A stretch of DNA of 64,000 nt from Paraprevotella clara YIT 11840 (GCF_000233955.1 NZ_JH376616.1:186001-250000), one strand, 5' to 3'; counted from the first letter of the stretch, positions 19,398 through 29,684 are shown. Notes: generated from the letters alone by a model not told the origin. Numbers and translations: made by a program.

Positions 19398-20546
19398 ATG
19401 AAAAAAGAAAGAAATACAATCTTAGGTGTAGGACTTATCACAGTTCTTTTGGCTTCATGCAGCCAACAACCTCAAAGTAATTTAACCGTTTCAGGACTTG
19501 ATCCGCAGAACTTCGTAGCTGATGTAAAAGGCAAACCGACAAGCTTGTACACTCTTAAAAATTCCAATGGAATGGAAGTTTGTGTCACAAACTTTGGCGG
19601 ACGAATCGTATCTATTATGGTACCAGACAAAAATGATTCCTTACGCGATGTCGTGTTAGGTTTCGACAGTATAGCCGATTACATTAACAAACCCAGTGAT
19701 TTCGGAGCCGCAATAGGTCGCTATGCCAACCGAATAAACAAAGGCAAAATTGTTATTGACGGGGATTCTGTTCAATTGCCCACCAATAATTTTGGCCATT
19801 GTCTGCATGGAGGGCCCCAAGGATGGCAATATCAAGTGTATGAGGGAAAACAGTTGAACGATACGACACTGACTATGACGATGTATTCTCCTGACGGAGA
19901 CCAAAACTTCCCAGGAGCTGTAACTGCAACGGTGACCTATACCCTAAGCGGTGATAATGCCTTGGACATAAAGTACGATGCAACCACAGATAAGAAGACC
20001 GTCATCAATATGACCAACCATTCTTATTTCAACTTATCAGGCAATCCGTCTCAACCAGCTACCGATCATATTTTATATATCAATGCGGACAACTATACTC
20101 CTGTAGACAGTACATATATGACTACGGGCGAAATCGTTACGGTAAAAGAAACTCCAATGGATTTTACTACTCCGAAAGCCGTAGGACAGGATATAGACAA
20201 ATTTGATTTTATCCAACTGAAAAACGGCAACGGTTATGACCATAATTGGGTATTGAACACCCAAGGAGATATCAACCAATTGGCAGCTAAGCTTACTTCG
20301 CCTACAAGTGGAATCTCATTGGAAGTTTATACAAATGAACCCGGCATTCAAGTCTACAGCGGAAACTTCTTGGATGGTACATTAAGTGGAAAGAAAGGAA
20401 TCGTATACAACCAGCGTGCTTCCGTTTGCCTCGAAACCCAGCACTACCCCGATAGTCCGAATAAACCGGAATGGCCTTCGGTAATATTGGAGCCGGGACA
20501 GACTTATCACAGCGAATGTATTTTCAAATTCACAGTGGAGAAATAA
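19398..20546 (+). CDS. Lipoprotein aldose 1-epimerase of the arabinose operon
   Basis: 382 residues. The N terminus is a lipoprotein signal (GLITVLLASC, Cys at about residue 21), so the enzyme is anchored outside the cytoplasm. The mutarotase domain is complete: NFGGRIVSIMVPDKND, GRYANRINKGK, HCLHGGPQGW, TNHSYFNLSG, and YTNEPGIQVYSG with the catalytic Glu. It probably converts L-arabinose anomers in the periplasm before uptake by the symporter encoded next. This is the gene type called araM in Bacteroides arabinose regulons. It is about as long as the galactose-operon paralogue plus its signal. Confidence 0.92.
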   Translation: MKKERNTILGVGLITVLLASCSQQPQSNLTVSGLDPQNFVADVKGKPTSLYTLKNSNGMEVCVTNFGGRIVSIMVPDKNDSLRDVVLGFDSIADYINKPSDFGAAIGRYANRINKGKIVIDGDSVQLPTNNFGHCLHGGPQGWQYQVYEGKQLNDTTLTMTMYSPDGDQNFPGAVTATVTYTLSGDNALDIKYDATTDKKTVINMTNHSYFNLSGNPSQPATDHILYINADNYTPVDSTYMTTGEIVTVKETPMDFTTPKAVGQDIDKFDFIQLKNGNGYDHNWVLNTQGDINQLAAKLTSPTSGISLEVYTNEPGIQVYSGNFLDGTLSGKKGIVYNQRASVCLETQHYPDSPNKPEWPSVILEPGQTYHSECIFKFTVEK

Positions 20547-20583
20547 TTATCATTAACTAATATCATCAAACAAAAACAAAGAC

Positions 20584-22329
20584 ATGAATTGGAATTCAAG
20601 TGAATTTATATGGCTCGATTGGTTAGTTCTCGCCACCGGAGTCATAGCGATTGTATGGGCAGTATACCGTTCCATTAAAAAAGACAAAGAGAAAATGCAA
20701 GGAGCCGATAGCCAAGACTATCTTTTCGGAAAGGGAGAACCTTGGTACATTATTGGTGCGGCTATTTTTGCAGCGAACATCGGTTCCGAGCATCTTGTTG
20801 GTTTGGCTGGCACAGGAGCTAAAGACGGTGTAGGCATGGCTCATTGGGAGATGCAGGGTTGGATGATTCTGATATTGGGATGGTTGTTTGTCCCTTTCTA
20901 CCAACTGTTGAACAATAAAATGGGAAAAATCATTACCATGCCAGATTTTCTGAAGTTCCGCTACACTCAGCGTACTGGTTCATGGTTGTCCATCATTACA
21001 TTGATTGCTTACGTACTGACTAAAGTTTCCGTTACAGCTTTTACCGGTGGTATTTTTTTCGAATATCTCCTTGGACTTCCGTTCTGGTATGGTGCCATTG
21101 GCCTTATTGTCATTACGGCAATATTCACGGTATTCGGCGGTATGAAAGGAGTGATGACTTTGTCTGCTATCCAAACTCCTATTCTTATCATAGGCTCATT
21201 CCTTGTGTTATTCCTTGGTTTGAACATGTTAGGTGATGGCAGTATCACTGAAGGTTGGTCACAAATGATGGCAGTCTGCAATGCCGCCCACGATGGTTTC
21301 GGAACGACTCACATGTTCCACACAGATCCCGCCGATCCCATGTATCCGCAATTCCCTGGTTATGTGGTCTTCCTAGGCGCATCAATCATCGGTTTCTGGT
21401 ATTGGTGTACAGACCAACATATTGTACAACGCGTACTCGGACAAACCAAAGGTGAAGATAACGGTAAAGTTATGGCACGCGCGCGCCGTGGTACAATCGC
21501 AGCCGGTTATTTCAAACTCCTTCCGGTTTTCATGTTCCTCATTCCCGGTATGGTAGCTTTTGCACTTTCTCAAAAAGCCGGTAGTGGCATTGTCATGGAT
21601 ATCACTAATACCCATGACACCGACGGAGCTTTTGCCATGATGGTAAAGAACATTCTCCCGGCTGGTATTAAAGGTATTGTGACTATCGGTTTTATCTGTG
21701 CACTCGTAGCTTCTTTAGCTGCATTCTTCAACAGCTGTGCCACCTTGTTTACAGAGGATTTCTATAAGCCCATGAAAAAGGGCATGAGTGAAAGCCACTA
21801 CGTATTGATAGGGCGTATAGCTACTGTAGTAGTCGTACTTCTCGGATTGGCATGGATGCCCATCATGATGAACATGGGTAACTTATACTCATACCTTCAA
21901 GATATCCAATCCTTGATCGCTCCAGCCATGGTAGCCGTCTTCACTCTTGGTATATTCTCCAAGAGAATTACCCCGAAGGCTGGTGAATGGGGACTGATTG
22001 GCGGTTTTTTAATCGGGATGGTACGTTTGCTCACCAACGTCATTACCGACTCCGGTAAGGCGGTTATGGATGGTGCATTTTGGGAATACACCAGTTGGTT
22101 CTGGCAAACCAATTGGCTCATCTTCGAGGTTTGGTTGCTCGTATTCATCATCATCCTGATGTACATTGTATCAATGTTCACAGCGAAACCATCTGCTGAA
22201 CAGATTGCTGCTATCACCTTTACAGGCGATTACAAGAAGACCATCCGTGAAAGTTGGAACGTATGGGATGTTATAGCTTCTTTGGGAGTCATCGTTCTCT
22301 GTGCTTTATTCTATGCTTATTTCTGGTAA
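20584..22329 (+). CDS. Sodium/sugar symporter of the SSS (SGLT) family, probable L-arabinose transporter
   Basis: 581 residues with about 14 membrane helices. The N-terminal SSS signature region (IWLDWLVLATGVIAIVWAVY, then AANIGSEHLVGLAGTGA with the sodium/sugar-binding residues) and the core motif GFWYWCTDQHIVQRVLG are typical of SGLT-type Na+/sugar cotransporters. It sits in the arabinose operon between a periplasmic mutarotase and AraR, so L-arabinose is the likely substrate. Specificity is inferred from context only. Confidence 0.92.
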   Translation: MNWNSSEFIWLDWLVLATGVIAIVWAVYRSIKKDKEKMQGADSQDYLFGKGEPWYIIGAAIFAANIGSEHLVGLAGTGAKDGVGMAHWEMQGWMILILGWLFVPFYQLLNNKMGKIITMPDFLKFRYTQRTGSWLSIITLIAYVLTKVSVTAFTGGIFFEYLLGLPFWYGAIGLIVITAIFTVFGGMKGVMTLSAIQTPILIIGSFLVLFLGLNMLGDGSITEGWSQMMAVCNAAHDGFGTTHMFHTDPADPMYPQFPGYVVFLGASIIGFWYWCTDQHIVQRVLGQTKGEDNGKVMARARRGTIAAGYFKLLPVFMFLIPGMVAFALSQKAGSGIVMDITNTHDTDGAFAMMVKNILPAGIKGIVTIGFICALVASLAAFFNSCATLFTEDFYKPMKKGMSESHYVLIGRIATVVVVLLGLAWMPIMMNMGNLYSYLQDIQSLIAPAMVAVFTLGIFSKRITPKAGEWGLIGGFLIGMVRLLTNVITDSGKAVMDGAFWEYTSWFWQTNWLIFEVWLLVFIIILMYIVSMFTAKPSAEQIAAITFTGDYKKTIRESWNVWDVIASLGVIVLCALFYAYFW

Positions 22330-22343
22330 TACAAACATAGATA

Positions 22344-23021
22344 ATGACCACCTATTATAATATAAACCCTCGATTCTACGTTTCCGTAGATTGCATCATA
22401 TTCGGCTTTGACAAGGGCAGTTTAAAACTGCTCTTGCTCAAGCGGAATTTCGAACCGGCAAAGGGAAGTTGGTCCTTAATGGGTGGATTCGTACAAGACG
22501 GTGAAAGCGTAGACGATGCAGCCAAAAGAGTTTTGGCGGAACTGACCGGCCTCGAAAACGTATATATGGAACAGGTCGGAACTTTCGGAGAAGTAGACCG
22601 TGACCCGGGGGAGAGAGTAATATCCGTGGCATATTATGCATTAATCAACATCAATGAATATGACCGGAATCTGGTACAGCAACATAATGCGCATTGGGCG
22701 GAAATCAACGAAATTCCACCACTTGTTTTCGACCATCCCCAAATGGTAAAACAAGCCCGAATTATGTTGCAAAAGAAAGCCTCTTCCGAACCCATCGGTT
22801 TCAACCTTTTGCCAAGCCTGTTCACTCTGTTCCAACTACAAAGCTTGTACGAAGCCATTTACGGAGAACCTTTAGATAAACGGAATTTCCGCAAACGGGT
22901 TGCAGACTTGAACTATATCGAAAAAACAGATAAGATTGATAAAACAGGGTCAAAACGGGGAGCCGCTTTATATAAGTTCAACGAAAACGCTTACCGTAAA
23001 GCCCCTAAATTTAAATTATGA
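22344..23021 (+). CDS. araR: AraR, Nudix-domain transcriptional regulator of arabinose use
   Basis: 225 residues. A Nudix fold covers about 8-140. A C-terminal winged-helix DNA-binding part (about 155-225: LYEAIYGEPLDKRNFRKRV, then RGAALYKFN) follows, the NrtR-like layout. The Nudix box at 48-70 is degenerate: the catalytic REUxEE core reads RVLAEL, so hydrolase activity is unlikely and the domain probably serves as a sugar sensor. Bacteroides AraR of this family is known to respond to L-arabinose. It lies inside the operon it should control, 14 bp after the transporter and 3 bp before araD. Confidence 0.93.
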   Translation: MTTYYNINPRFYVSVDCIIFGFDKGSLKLLLLKRNFEPAKGSWSLMGGFVQDGESVDDAAKRVLAELTGLENVYMEQVGTFGEVDRDPGERVISVAYYALININEYDRNLVQQHNAHWAEINEIPPLVFDHPQMVKQARIMLQKKASSEPIGFNLLPSLFTLFQLQSLYEAIYGEPLDKRNFRKRVADLNYIEKTDKIDKTGSKRGAALYKFNENAYRKAPKFKL

Positions 23022-23024
23022 ACT

Positions 23025-23720
23025 ATGTTAGAAGAACTCAAAAAAAAGGTATATCAAGCCAATCTTGATTTAGTGAAACAAGGTTTGGTTATCTTCACAT
23101 GGGGTAATGTATCAGGCATAGATCGTGAAAAGGGACTCGTAGTCATCAAACCGAGCGGCGTGGACTATGATACGATGAAAGCCTCGGATATGGTTGTGGT
23201 AGATTTGGAAAGCGGTAAAGTGGTAGAAGGAGAATTGAATCCTTCATCCGACACACCGACACATCTTGTCCTCTACAAAGCTTTCCCGAACATTCAAGGA
23301 GTAGTCCACACCCACTCCACTTATGCTACCGCATGGGCTCAGGCCGGCAAAGACATCCCCAATATCGGGACGACACACGCCGATTATTTCCACGAAGCTA
23401 TCCCCTGCACCTCCGACATGACAAAGGCAGAAGTAGAAGGACAATACGAGTTGGAAACCGGCAATGTTATCGTTAAACGGTTTGAAGGGATTAACCCCGA
23501 CCACACACCGGGCGTATTGGTTAAGAATCACGGTCCGTTCAGTTGGGGTACGAGTCCTGCCAATGCCGTTTACAATGCCAAAGTGATGGAGCAGTGTGCC
23601 AAAATGGCTTTCGTGTCCTTTATGGTAAACCCCGAAACCACAATGAATCCGCTGCTCATCGAGAAGCATTATAACCGTAAACACGGACCGAACGCTTACT
23701 ACGGACAGAAAAAGAAATAA
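23025..23720 (+). CDS. araD: L-ribulose-5-phosphate 4-epimerase
   Basis: 231 residues of the class II aldolase/AraD family. Visible motifs are [27 protein letters not shown], the zinc-binding HTHSTYAT and [11 protein letters not shown], and NHGPFSWG. It converts L-ribulose 5-phosphate to D-xylulose 5-phosphate, the last step of the AraA-AraB-AraD route. Length and start are standard for the family. Confidence 0.96.
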   Translation: MLEELKKKVYQANLDLVKQGLVIFTWGNVSGIDREKGLVVIKPSGVDYDTMKASDMVVVDLESGKVVEGELNPSSDTPTHLVLYKAFPNIQGVVHTHSTYATAWAQAGKDIPNIGTTHADYFHEAIPCTSDMTKAEVEGQYELETGNVIVKRFEGINPDHTPGVLVKNHGPFSWGTSPANAVYNAKVMEQCAKMAFVSFMVNPETTMNPLLIEKHYNRKHGPNAYYGQKKK

Positions 23721-23767
23721 ACAAAGTATATTAACTAACAAATCTTTAACAATTTAAAATTTTTATC

Positions 23768-25294
23768 ATGAACGCATTTGATCAATATGAAGTATGGTTT
23801 GTTACGGGAGCACAGCTTCTGTACGGTGGTGACGCAGTAGTAGCAGTCGACGGTCACTCCACTCAAATGGTTAACGGTTTGAATGCCTCCGGCAAACTCC
23901 CCGTTAAAGTAGTATATAAAGGAACGGCCAATTCGTCCAAAGAAGTGGAAGCCGTATTTAAAGCGGCCAACAATGACGAAAAGTGCATTGGCGTAATCAC
24001 GTGGATGCACACGTTCTCACCGGCTAAAATGTGGATACACGGTTTGCAACAACTGAAAAAGCCGCTGCTCCACCTCCACACTCAGTTCAACAAAGAGATA
24101 CCTTGGGATACCATGGATATGGACTTTATGAACTTGAACCAATCTGCTCACGGCGACCGCGAATTCGGACACATCTGTACCCGTATGCGTATCCGCCGTA
24201 AAGTAGTTGTAGGTTATTGGCAAGATGAGGACACCCAGCACAAGATTGCCGTATGGATGCGTGTTTGTGCCGCATGGGCTGATGCACAAGACATGTTGAT
24301 TATCCGTTTCGGCGATCAGATGAACAATGTAGCCGTAACAGATGGGGATAAAGTCGAAGCAGAACAGCGTATGGGCTATCATGTAGACTACTGTCCGGTT
24401 AGCGAACTGATGCAATATCATGCGGAAGTAAAAGATGCCGATGTAGAAGCTTTAGTGAAAACCTATTTTAATGAATATGACCACGATGCCGCATTGGAAG
24501 ACAAGACCACAGAAGCTTATCAAAAGGTGTGGAACTCAGCCAAGGCTGAACTCGCCCTGCGAGCCATCTTGAAAGCCAAAGGAGCCAAAGGCTTTACAAC
24601 AAACTTCGATGACTTGGGACAAACAGACGGCAGTCATTTCGACCAGATTCCCGGCTTGGCTTCACAACGTTTGATGGCCGATGGTTATGGTTTCGGAGCC
24701 GAAGGCGACTGGAAATCTGCCGCTCTCTACCGTACGGTATGGGTAATGAACCAAGGTTTGCCTACAGGTTGCTCATTCTTGGAGGACTACACGTTGAATT
24801 TCAATGGAGAGAACAGTTCTATCCTGCAAGCTCACATGTTGGAGGTTTGTCCGCTCATTGCAGCTCAAAAGCCTCGTTTGGAAGTACACTTCCTCGGCAT
24901 TGGTATTCGCAAGAGCCAGACAGCCCGCTTGGTCTTCACGTCTAAGGTAGGTACAGGATGTACTGCTACCGTAGTGGATTTGGGCAACCGTTTCCGCCTC
25001 ATTGTAAACGATGTAGAATGCATCGAACCGAAACCTCTGCCCAAGCTCCCTGTAGCTTCCGCATTGTGGAAACCCATGCCGAACTTCGAAATCGGCGCAG
25101 GTGCTTGGATTTTGGCCGGTGGTACACACCATTCTTGCTTCTCATACGACTTGACAGCCGAATATTGGGAGGACTACGCCGAAATCTCCGGTATCGAAAT
25201 GGTACACATCAACAAAGACACCACCATCAGCGAGTTCAAGAAGGAGCTCCGCATGAACGAAGTGTATTATATGCTGAACAAAGCACTTTGCTAA
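23768..25294 (+). CDS. araA: L-arabinose isomerase
   Basis: 508 residues. The N terminus (YEVWFVTGAQLLYG) and motifs TQFNKEIPWDTMDMDFMNLNQ (one residue over a short motif, seen at about 98-118), HGDREFG, and GEGDWK-type GAEGDWKSAALYR are those of AraA. The catalytic Glu and His residues needed for manganese binding are in place. It isomerises L-arabinose to L-ribulose. It is separated from the kinase gene by 109 bp with a large hairpin. Confidence 0.97.
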   Translation: MNAFDQYEVWFVTGAQLLYGGDAVVAVDGHSTQMVNGLNASGKLPVKVVYKGTANSSKEVEAVFKAANNDEKCIGVITWMHTFSPAKMWIHGLQQLKKPLLHLHTQFNKEIPWDTMDMDFMNLNQSAHGDREFGHICTRMRIRRKVVVGYWQDEDTQHKIAVWMRVCAAWADAQDMLIIRFGDQMNNVAVTDGDKVEAEQRMGYHVDYCPVSELMQYHAEVKDADVEALVKTYFNEYDHDAALEDKTTEAYQKVWNSAKAELALRAILKAKGAKGFTTNFDDLGQTDGSHFDQIPGLASQRLMADGYGFGAEGDWKSAALYRTVWVMNQGLPTGCSFLEDYTLNFNGENSSILQAHMLEVCPLIAAQKPRLEVHFLGIGIRKSQTARLVFTSKVGTGCTATVVDLGNRFRLIVNDVECIEPKPLPKLPVASALWKPMPNFEIGAGAWILAGGTHHSCFSYDLTAEYWEDYAEISGIEMVHINKDTTISEFKKELRMNEVYYMLNKALC

Positions 25295-25316
25295 TAGCAT
25301 ACCAGCAAAGGATTTA

Positions 25317-25362
25317 AAATTAAAAGTGCTCGGCGAGCAATCGTTTGCAGCACTTTTAATTT
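25317..25362 (+). terminator. Large hairpin between araA and the kinase gene
   Basis: 14-bp arms AAATTAAAAGTGCT (25317-25330) and AGCACTTTTAATTT (25349-25362) enclose an 18-nt loop. There is no long T-run after the stem on the plus strand. It may be an attenuating terminator or an mRNA-stabilising end rather than a full stop. Confidence 0.6.
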
Positions 25363-25403
25363 ATTCATTTATTATTGTTATACTTTAATTTATAGGGTTA
25401 AAT

Positions 25404-27002
25404 ATGAAAACAGATGCTAAGTCAACCATCGAAACCGGAAAAGCTATCCTGGGTATAGAATTCGGTTCTACACGAATCAAGGCGGTCCTGATCGACCCTG
25501 AGAACCACCCTATCGCCCAAGGAAGTCATACTTGGGAAAACCAGTTGGTAGATGGCCTTTGGACATACAGTATAGAAGAAATATGGTATGGACTGCAAGA
25601 TTGTTATGCCGATCTCCGTGCCAATGTAAAAAAGCAATATGACACAGAGATAGAGACCTTGGCAGCCATTGGCGTCAGCGCTATGATGCACGGCTACATG
25701 GCATTTGATAAGAATGAAGAGATTCTGGTTCCTTTCCGTACATGGAGAAACACCAACACCGGGCAAGCCGCTGCAGCTCTATCCGAGCTTTTTGTCTACA
25801 ACATCCCTCTCAGATGGAGCATCTCTCATTTATATCAGGCCATACTGAACAACGAAAAACATGTCAACGAGATAGATTTCCTGACTACACTTGCAGGTTA
25901 CGTACACTGGCAACTTACGGGTGAAAAGGTATTGGGTATTGGCGATGCATCCGGCATGCTTCCCATCGACCCAGCCACCAAGAACTATTCGGCTGAAATG
26001 GTAGCTAAATTCGACAAGCTGGTTGCCCCCAAAGGATATTCATGGAAACTGGAAGACATTCTCCCCAAAGTATTGAATGCCGGAGAAAATGCAGGCTGCC
26101 TTACTCCTGAAGGGGTCAAAAGACTGGACGTATCCGGCAATTTGAAAGCAGGCATACCGCTTTGTCCCCCAGAGGGCGACGCGGGAACCGGTATGGTGGC
26201 CACTAATGCCGTCAAACAACGTACCGGAAATGTTTCGGCCGGAACTTCTTCGTTCTCCATGATCGTATTGGAAAAGGAACTGTCCAAACCTTACGAGATG
26301 ATAGACATGGTCACCACGCCGGACGGAAGCCTCGTCGCCATGGTACACTGTAACAACTGTACTTCCGACCTCAACGCATGGGTCAACCTTTTCAAGGAGT
26401 TCCAAGAACTTCAGGGCCAGCCCGTCGATATGGACGACATATACGGCAAGCTTTACAACCACGCACTTACAGGTCACGCGGATTGCGGAGGACTCGTATC
26501 ATACAATTATTTCTCCGGAGAACCCGTCACGGGACTTGCCGAAGGCAGACCTTTGTTCGTGCGTTCAGCCAATGACAAATTCAATCTGGCCAACTTCATG
26601 AGAGCCCATTTGTATGCTTCTGTCGGTGTTCTTAAAATAGGAAATGATATCCTCTTCAACGAGGAAAAAATCAGAGTGGACCGGATTACCGGCCACGGGG
26701 GCTTGTTCCGCACCAAGGGAGTAGGCCAACGGGTTTTGGCAGCAGCCATAAATTCTCCGATATCTGTCATGGAAACAGCCGGAGAAGGCGGTGCATGGGG
26801 TATCGCCCTATTGGGTTCCTACCTTGTAAACAACGAAAAGAAACAATCACTGGCTGACTTCTTGGATGAACATGTCTTTGCCGGTGATGCAGGCGTAGAG
26901 GTTTCACCCACAGCAGAGGACGTGGAAGGCTTCAACAAATATATTGAAAACTATAAGGCCGGACTGCCCATTGAAGAAGCAGCCGTTCGGTTCAAAAGAT
27001 AA
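25404..27002 (+). CDS. araB: FGGY-family carbohydrate kinase, probable L-ribulokinase
   Basis: 532 residues of the FGGY/actin-fold sugar kinases. The N-terminal phosphate-1 loop is [17 protein letters not shown], and the C-terminal adenosine motif is [14 protein letters not shown] followed by [12 protein letters not shown]. Many annotations would call it xylulokinase from distant similarity. Its place directly after araA and before transketolase, in the same order as Bacteroides arabinose regulons, favours ribulokinase. It supplies L-ribulose 5-phosphate to AraD. Confidence 0.88.
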   Translation: MKTDAKSTIETGKAILGIEFGSTRIKAVLIDPENHPIAQGSHTWENQLVDGLWTYSIEEIWYGLQDCYADLRANVKKQYDTEIETLAAIGVSAMMHGYMAFDKNEEILVPFRTWRNTNTGQAAAALSELFVYNIPLRWSISHLYQAILNNEKHVNEIDFLTTLAGYVHWQLTGEKVLGIGDASGMLPIDPATKNYSAEMVAKFDKLVAPKGYSWKLEDILPKVLNAGENAGCLTPEGVKRLDVSGNLKAGIPLCPPEGDAGTGMVATNAVKQRTGNVSAGTSSFSMIVLEKELSKPYEMIDMVTTPDGSLVAMVHCNNCTSDLNAWVNLFKEFQELQGQPVDMDDIYGKLYNHALTGHADCGGLVSYNYFSGEPVTGLAEGRPLFVRSANDKFNLANFMRAHLYASVGVLKIGNDILFNEEKIRVDRITGHGGLFRTKGVGQRVLAAAINSPISVMETAGEGGAWGIALLGSYLVNNEKKQSLADFLDEHVFAGDAGVEVSPTAEDVEGFNKYIENYKAGLPIEEAAVRFKR

Positions 27003-27022
27003 ATATTCGGAAGAAAACCATT

Positions 27023-27030
27023 ATCTTTGT
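27023..27030 (+). promoter_or_regulatory. -7 box upstream of transketolase
   Basis: TATCTTTG, an exact TAnnTTTG match 62 bp before the transketolase ATG. Transketolase and rpiB can therefore be transcribed without arabinose induction. Confidence 0.55.
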
Positions 27031-27092
27031 CCTTATAAAATACAAAAGACAGGCTTTAAAACTGTTTAAGTATGGATTCAATTTAAAATTTA

Positions 27093-29114
27093 ATGAATAT
27101 GAATAGTAAACAAGTAATGAACCACGCAGCCGACAACATCCGTATCTTGGCTGCGTCCATGGTTGAAAAAGCCAAATCCGGCCATCCGGGCGGTGCAATG
27201 GGTGGTGCCGATTTCATCAATGTATTGTACTCTGAATTTTTGCAGTACGACCCGGCTAATCCGAAATGGGAAGGACGCGACCGTTTCTTCCTCGACCCCG
27301 GCCACATGGCTCCCATGCTCTATTCCCAGTTGGCGCTTATCGGTAAGTTCACATTGGACGAGCTGAAACAGTTGCGCCAGTGGGGCTCCCCCACCCCGGG
27401 CCATCCCGAAGTAGACGTAATGCGTGGCATCGAAAACACTTCCGGCCCGTTGGGACAGGGACACGTGTTCGCCGTAGGTGCCGCCATCGCTGCCAAGTTC
27501 TTGGCCGCACGTACCGGTAATCCGACTTTTGCCAAAGAGACCATCTACGCATATATTTCCGACGGAGGCATACAGGAAGAAATCTCCCAAGGTGCCGGCC
27601 GCATTGCAGGCTGCCTCGGTTTGGACAATCTGGTCATGTTCTACGACTCCAACGACATCCAGCTTTCTACCGAAACCAAGGATGTAACGACCGAAGACAC
27701 GGCCATGAAATACCGTGCATGGAACTGGAACGTCATTGAAATCAATGGTAACGACTGCGAACAGATTCGCGAAGCGTTGAATGCAGCCAAGGCAGAGAAC
27801 CAACGTCCTACGTTGATTATCGGTAAGTGTATCATGGGTAAAGGTGCCCGCAAGGACGACAATTCCTCTTACGAACATAACTGCAAGACGCACGGCGCCC
27901 CTCTCGGTGGAGACGCCTATAAGAACACCATGGTGAACCTCGGTGCAGACCCGGAAAATCCGTTCGTGATTTTCGAAGACGTGAAGGAACTTTACGCCAA
28001 ACGTGCCGAAGAACTGAAAGGAATCGTAGCCACCCGCGTGGAAGAAGAAAAAGCATGGGCTTCCGCCCATCCCGAAAAGGCCGCACAACAGGCTGAATGG
28101 TTCAGCAGTGCAGCCCCTAAGGTAGACTGGACGGCCATCAAACAGAAAACAGGCGACGCCACCCGTAACGCCTCTGCTGCCGTACTGAGCGCATTGGCAG
28201 AACAAGTGCCCAACATGATTTGCGCTTCGGCCGACCTTTCCAATTCCGATAAGACCGACGGTTTCCTGAAGAAGACCCACGCTTTCACCTCCGGTGATTT
28301 CAGCGGCGCGTTCTTCCAAGCCGGTGTAGCGGAGTTGACTATGGCTTGCTGCTGCATCGGTATGATGCTCCACGGCGGTGTCATCGCAGCCTGCGGTACG
28401 TTCTTCGTATTCTCCGACTACATGAAACCGGCCGTACGTATGGCAGCCTTGATGCAGGTACCTGTGAAGTTCATTTGGACACACGACGCATTCCGTGTAG
28501 GCGAAGACGGCCCGACCCACGAACCGGTTGAACAGGAGGCCCAAATCCGCTTGATGGAAAAATTGAAAAACCATCACGGCCAGAATTCCCTCCTCGTGCT
28601 CCGTCCTGCTGATGCAGAAGAGACCACGGCATGCTGGAAGCTCGCCATAGAGAATACCGACACACCGTCTGCCCTTATCCTTTCCCGCCAAAACATCGAA
28701 ATGTTGCCGGAAGGAAATGACTACGGCCAAGCTGCCAAGGGTGCTTATATCGTAGCCGGTGCCGATGAGAATCCGGATGTCATCCTCGTGGCTTCAGGTT
28801 CCGAAGTATCCACACTCGTGGCCGGTGCCGCCCTGCTACGTGCCGACGGTGTGAAAGTACGCATCGTGAGCTGCCCCTCAGAAGGCTTGTTCCGCAGTCA
28901 GTGCCCGTGCTATCAAGAAGAGATTCTGCCTGCCGGTGCCAAGATATTCGGCCTCACCGCCGGTCTGCCCGTCAACCTCCAAGGTCTGGTAGGTGCCAAC
29001 GGCAAGGTGTTCGGCCTGGAAAGCTTCGGTTTCTCGGCTCCTTACAAGGTGCTTGATGAAAAACTCGGCTTCACGGCGCAGAACGTGTACAACCAAGTCA
29101 AAGAAATGCTCTAA
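27093..29114 (+). CDS. tkt: Transketolase
   Basis: 673 residues with thiamine-diphosphate and pyrimidine domains. Visible are KAKSGHPGGAMGG and LDPGHMAPMLYSQLAL near the N terminus, GPLGQGHVFAVGAAI, and the diphosphate-binding motif as ISDGGIQEE...DSNDIQLS, where the usual GDG reads SDG. The C-terminal half has THDAFRVGEDGPTHEP. It moves two-carbon units in the pentose phosphate pathway and takes up the xylulose 5-phosphate made by the arabinose enzymes. The stop codon overlaps the rpiB start by one base (TAATG). Confidence 0.96.
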   Translation: MNMNSKQVMNHAADNIRILAASMVEKAKSGHPGGAMGGADFINVLYSEFLQYDPANPKWEGRDRFFLDPGHMAPMLYSQLALIGKFTLDELKQLRQWGSPTPGHPEVDVMRGIENTSGPLGQGHVFAVGAAIAAKFLAARTGNPTFAKETIYAYISDGGIQEEISQGAGRIAGCLGLDNLVMFYDSNDIQLSTETKDVTTEDTAMKYRAWNWNVIEINGNDCEQIREALNAAKAENQRPTLIIGKCIMGKGARKDDNSSYEHNCKTHGAPLGGDAYKNTMVNLGADPENPFVIFEDVKELYAKRAEELKGIVATRVEEEKAWASAHPEKAAQQAEWFSSAAPKVDWTAIKQKTGDATRNASAAVLSALAEQVPNMICASADLSNSDKTDGFLKKTHAFTSGDFSGAFFQAGVAELTMACCCIGMMLHGGVIAACGTFFVFSDYMKPAVRMAALMQVPVKFIWTHDAFRVGEDGPTHEPVEQEAQIRLMEKLKNHHGQNSLLVLRPADAEETTACWKLAIENTDTPSALILSRQNIEMLPEGNDYGQAAKGAYIVAGADENPDVILVASGSEVSTLVAGAALLRADGVKVRIVSCPSEGLFRSQCPCYQEEILPAGAKIFGLTAGLPVNLQGLVGANGKVFGLESFGFSAPYKVLDEKLGFTAQNVYNQVKEML

Positions 29115-29557
29115 TGATGGAAGTGAAGACTGTCGGTCTGGCCTCAGACCACGCAGGATACGCACTCAAGCAGTTCGTGAAGGAATACCTCGCCGAAAAA
29201 GGCTATGCCTATAAGGATTTCGGCACGGATTCTGAAGCCAGTTGCGACTATGCCGACTATGCCCATCCTTTGGCCCAAGCTGTAGAAGACGGGGAATGCT
29301 ATCCGGGCATAGCCATCTGCGGCAGCGGCGAAGGCATCAGCATGACGCTGAACAAGCACCAAGGCATACGCGCAGGCTTGAGCTGGATTCCGGAAATCGC
29401 CCATTTGTGCCGTCAGCACAACGATGCCAATGTGCTGGTTATGCCGGGACGTTTCATCGACACGGACATAGCGCGTAAGATCATGGACGAATTCTTCGCC
29501 ACAGATTTTGAGGGCGGTCGCCATCAAAGACGGATAGACAAGATGTCGGTGAAATAA
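29114..29557 (+). CDS. rpiB: Ribose-5-phosphate isomerase B
   Basis: 147 residues of the RpiB/LacAB family. The N-terminal LASDHAGYALK has the phosphate-binding Asp-His, and GIAICGSGEGISMTLNK carries the catalytic Cys and the anion hole. HNDANVLVMPGRFI is also typical. It interconverts ribose and ribulose 5-phosphates next to transketolase. Translation is coupled through a TAATG overlap. A second ATG three bases later is an alternative start. Confidence 0.96.
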   Translation: MMEVKTVGLASDHAGYALKQFVKEYLAEKGYAYKDFGTDSEASCDYADYAHPLAQAVEDGECYPGIAICGSGEGISMTLNKHQGIRAGLSWIPEIAHLCRQHNDANVLVMPGRFIDTDIARKIMDEFFATDFEGGRHQRRIDKMSVK

Positions 29558-29581
29558 TCCGCTTCTTTCCCTTTTTACATC

Positions 29582-29619
29582 ATACAGCCGTAATTCTTTA
29601 TAAAGGATTGCGGCTGTAT
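29582..29619 (+). terminator. Hairpin after rpiB
   Basis: ATACAGCCG (29582-29590) and CGGCTGTAT (29611-29619), with further pairing inside the loop, followed by TTTCT. It ends the tkt-rpiB transcript. Confidence 0.65.
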
Positions 29620-29684
29620 TTCTAATATGGAAGATATACTCGGAAAAATCCCTTTCCTATCCTTCTTAATCACGGGAAAATCAT

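Noticed and set aside
27090-28730. A 546-codon open frame on the minus strand opposite transketolase
   Set aside because: It mirrors the codon pattern of a well-recognised gene and its product resembles no family. It is a shadow of the GC-rich third positions.
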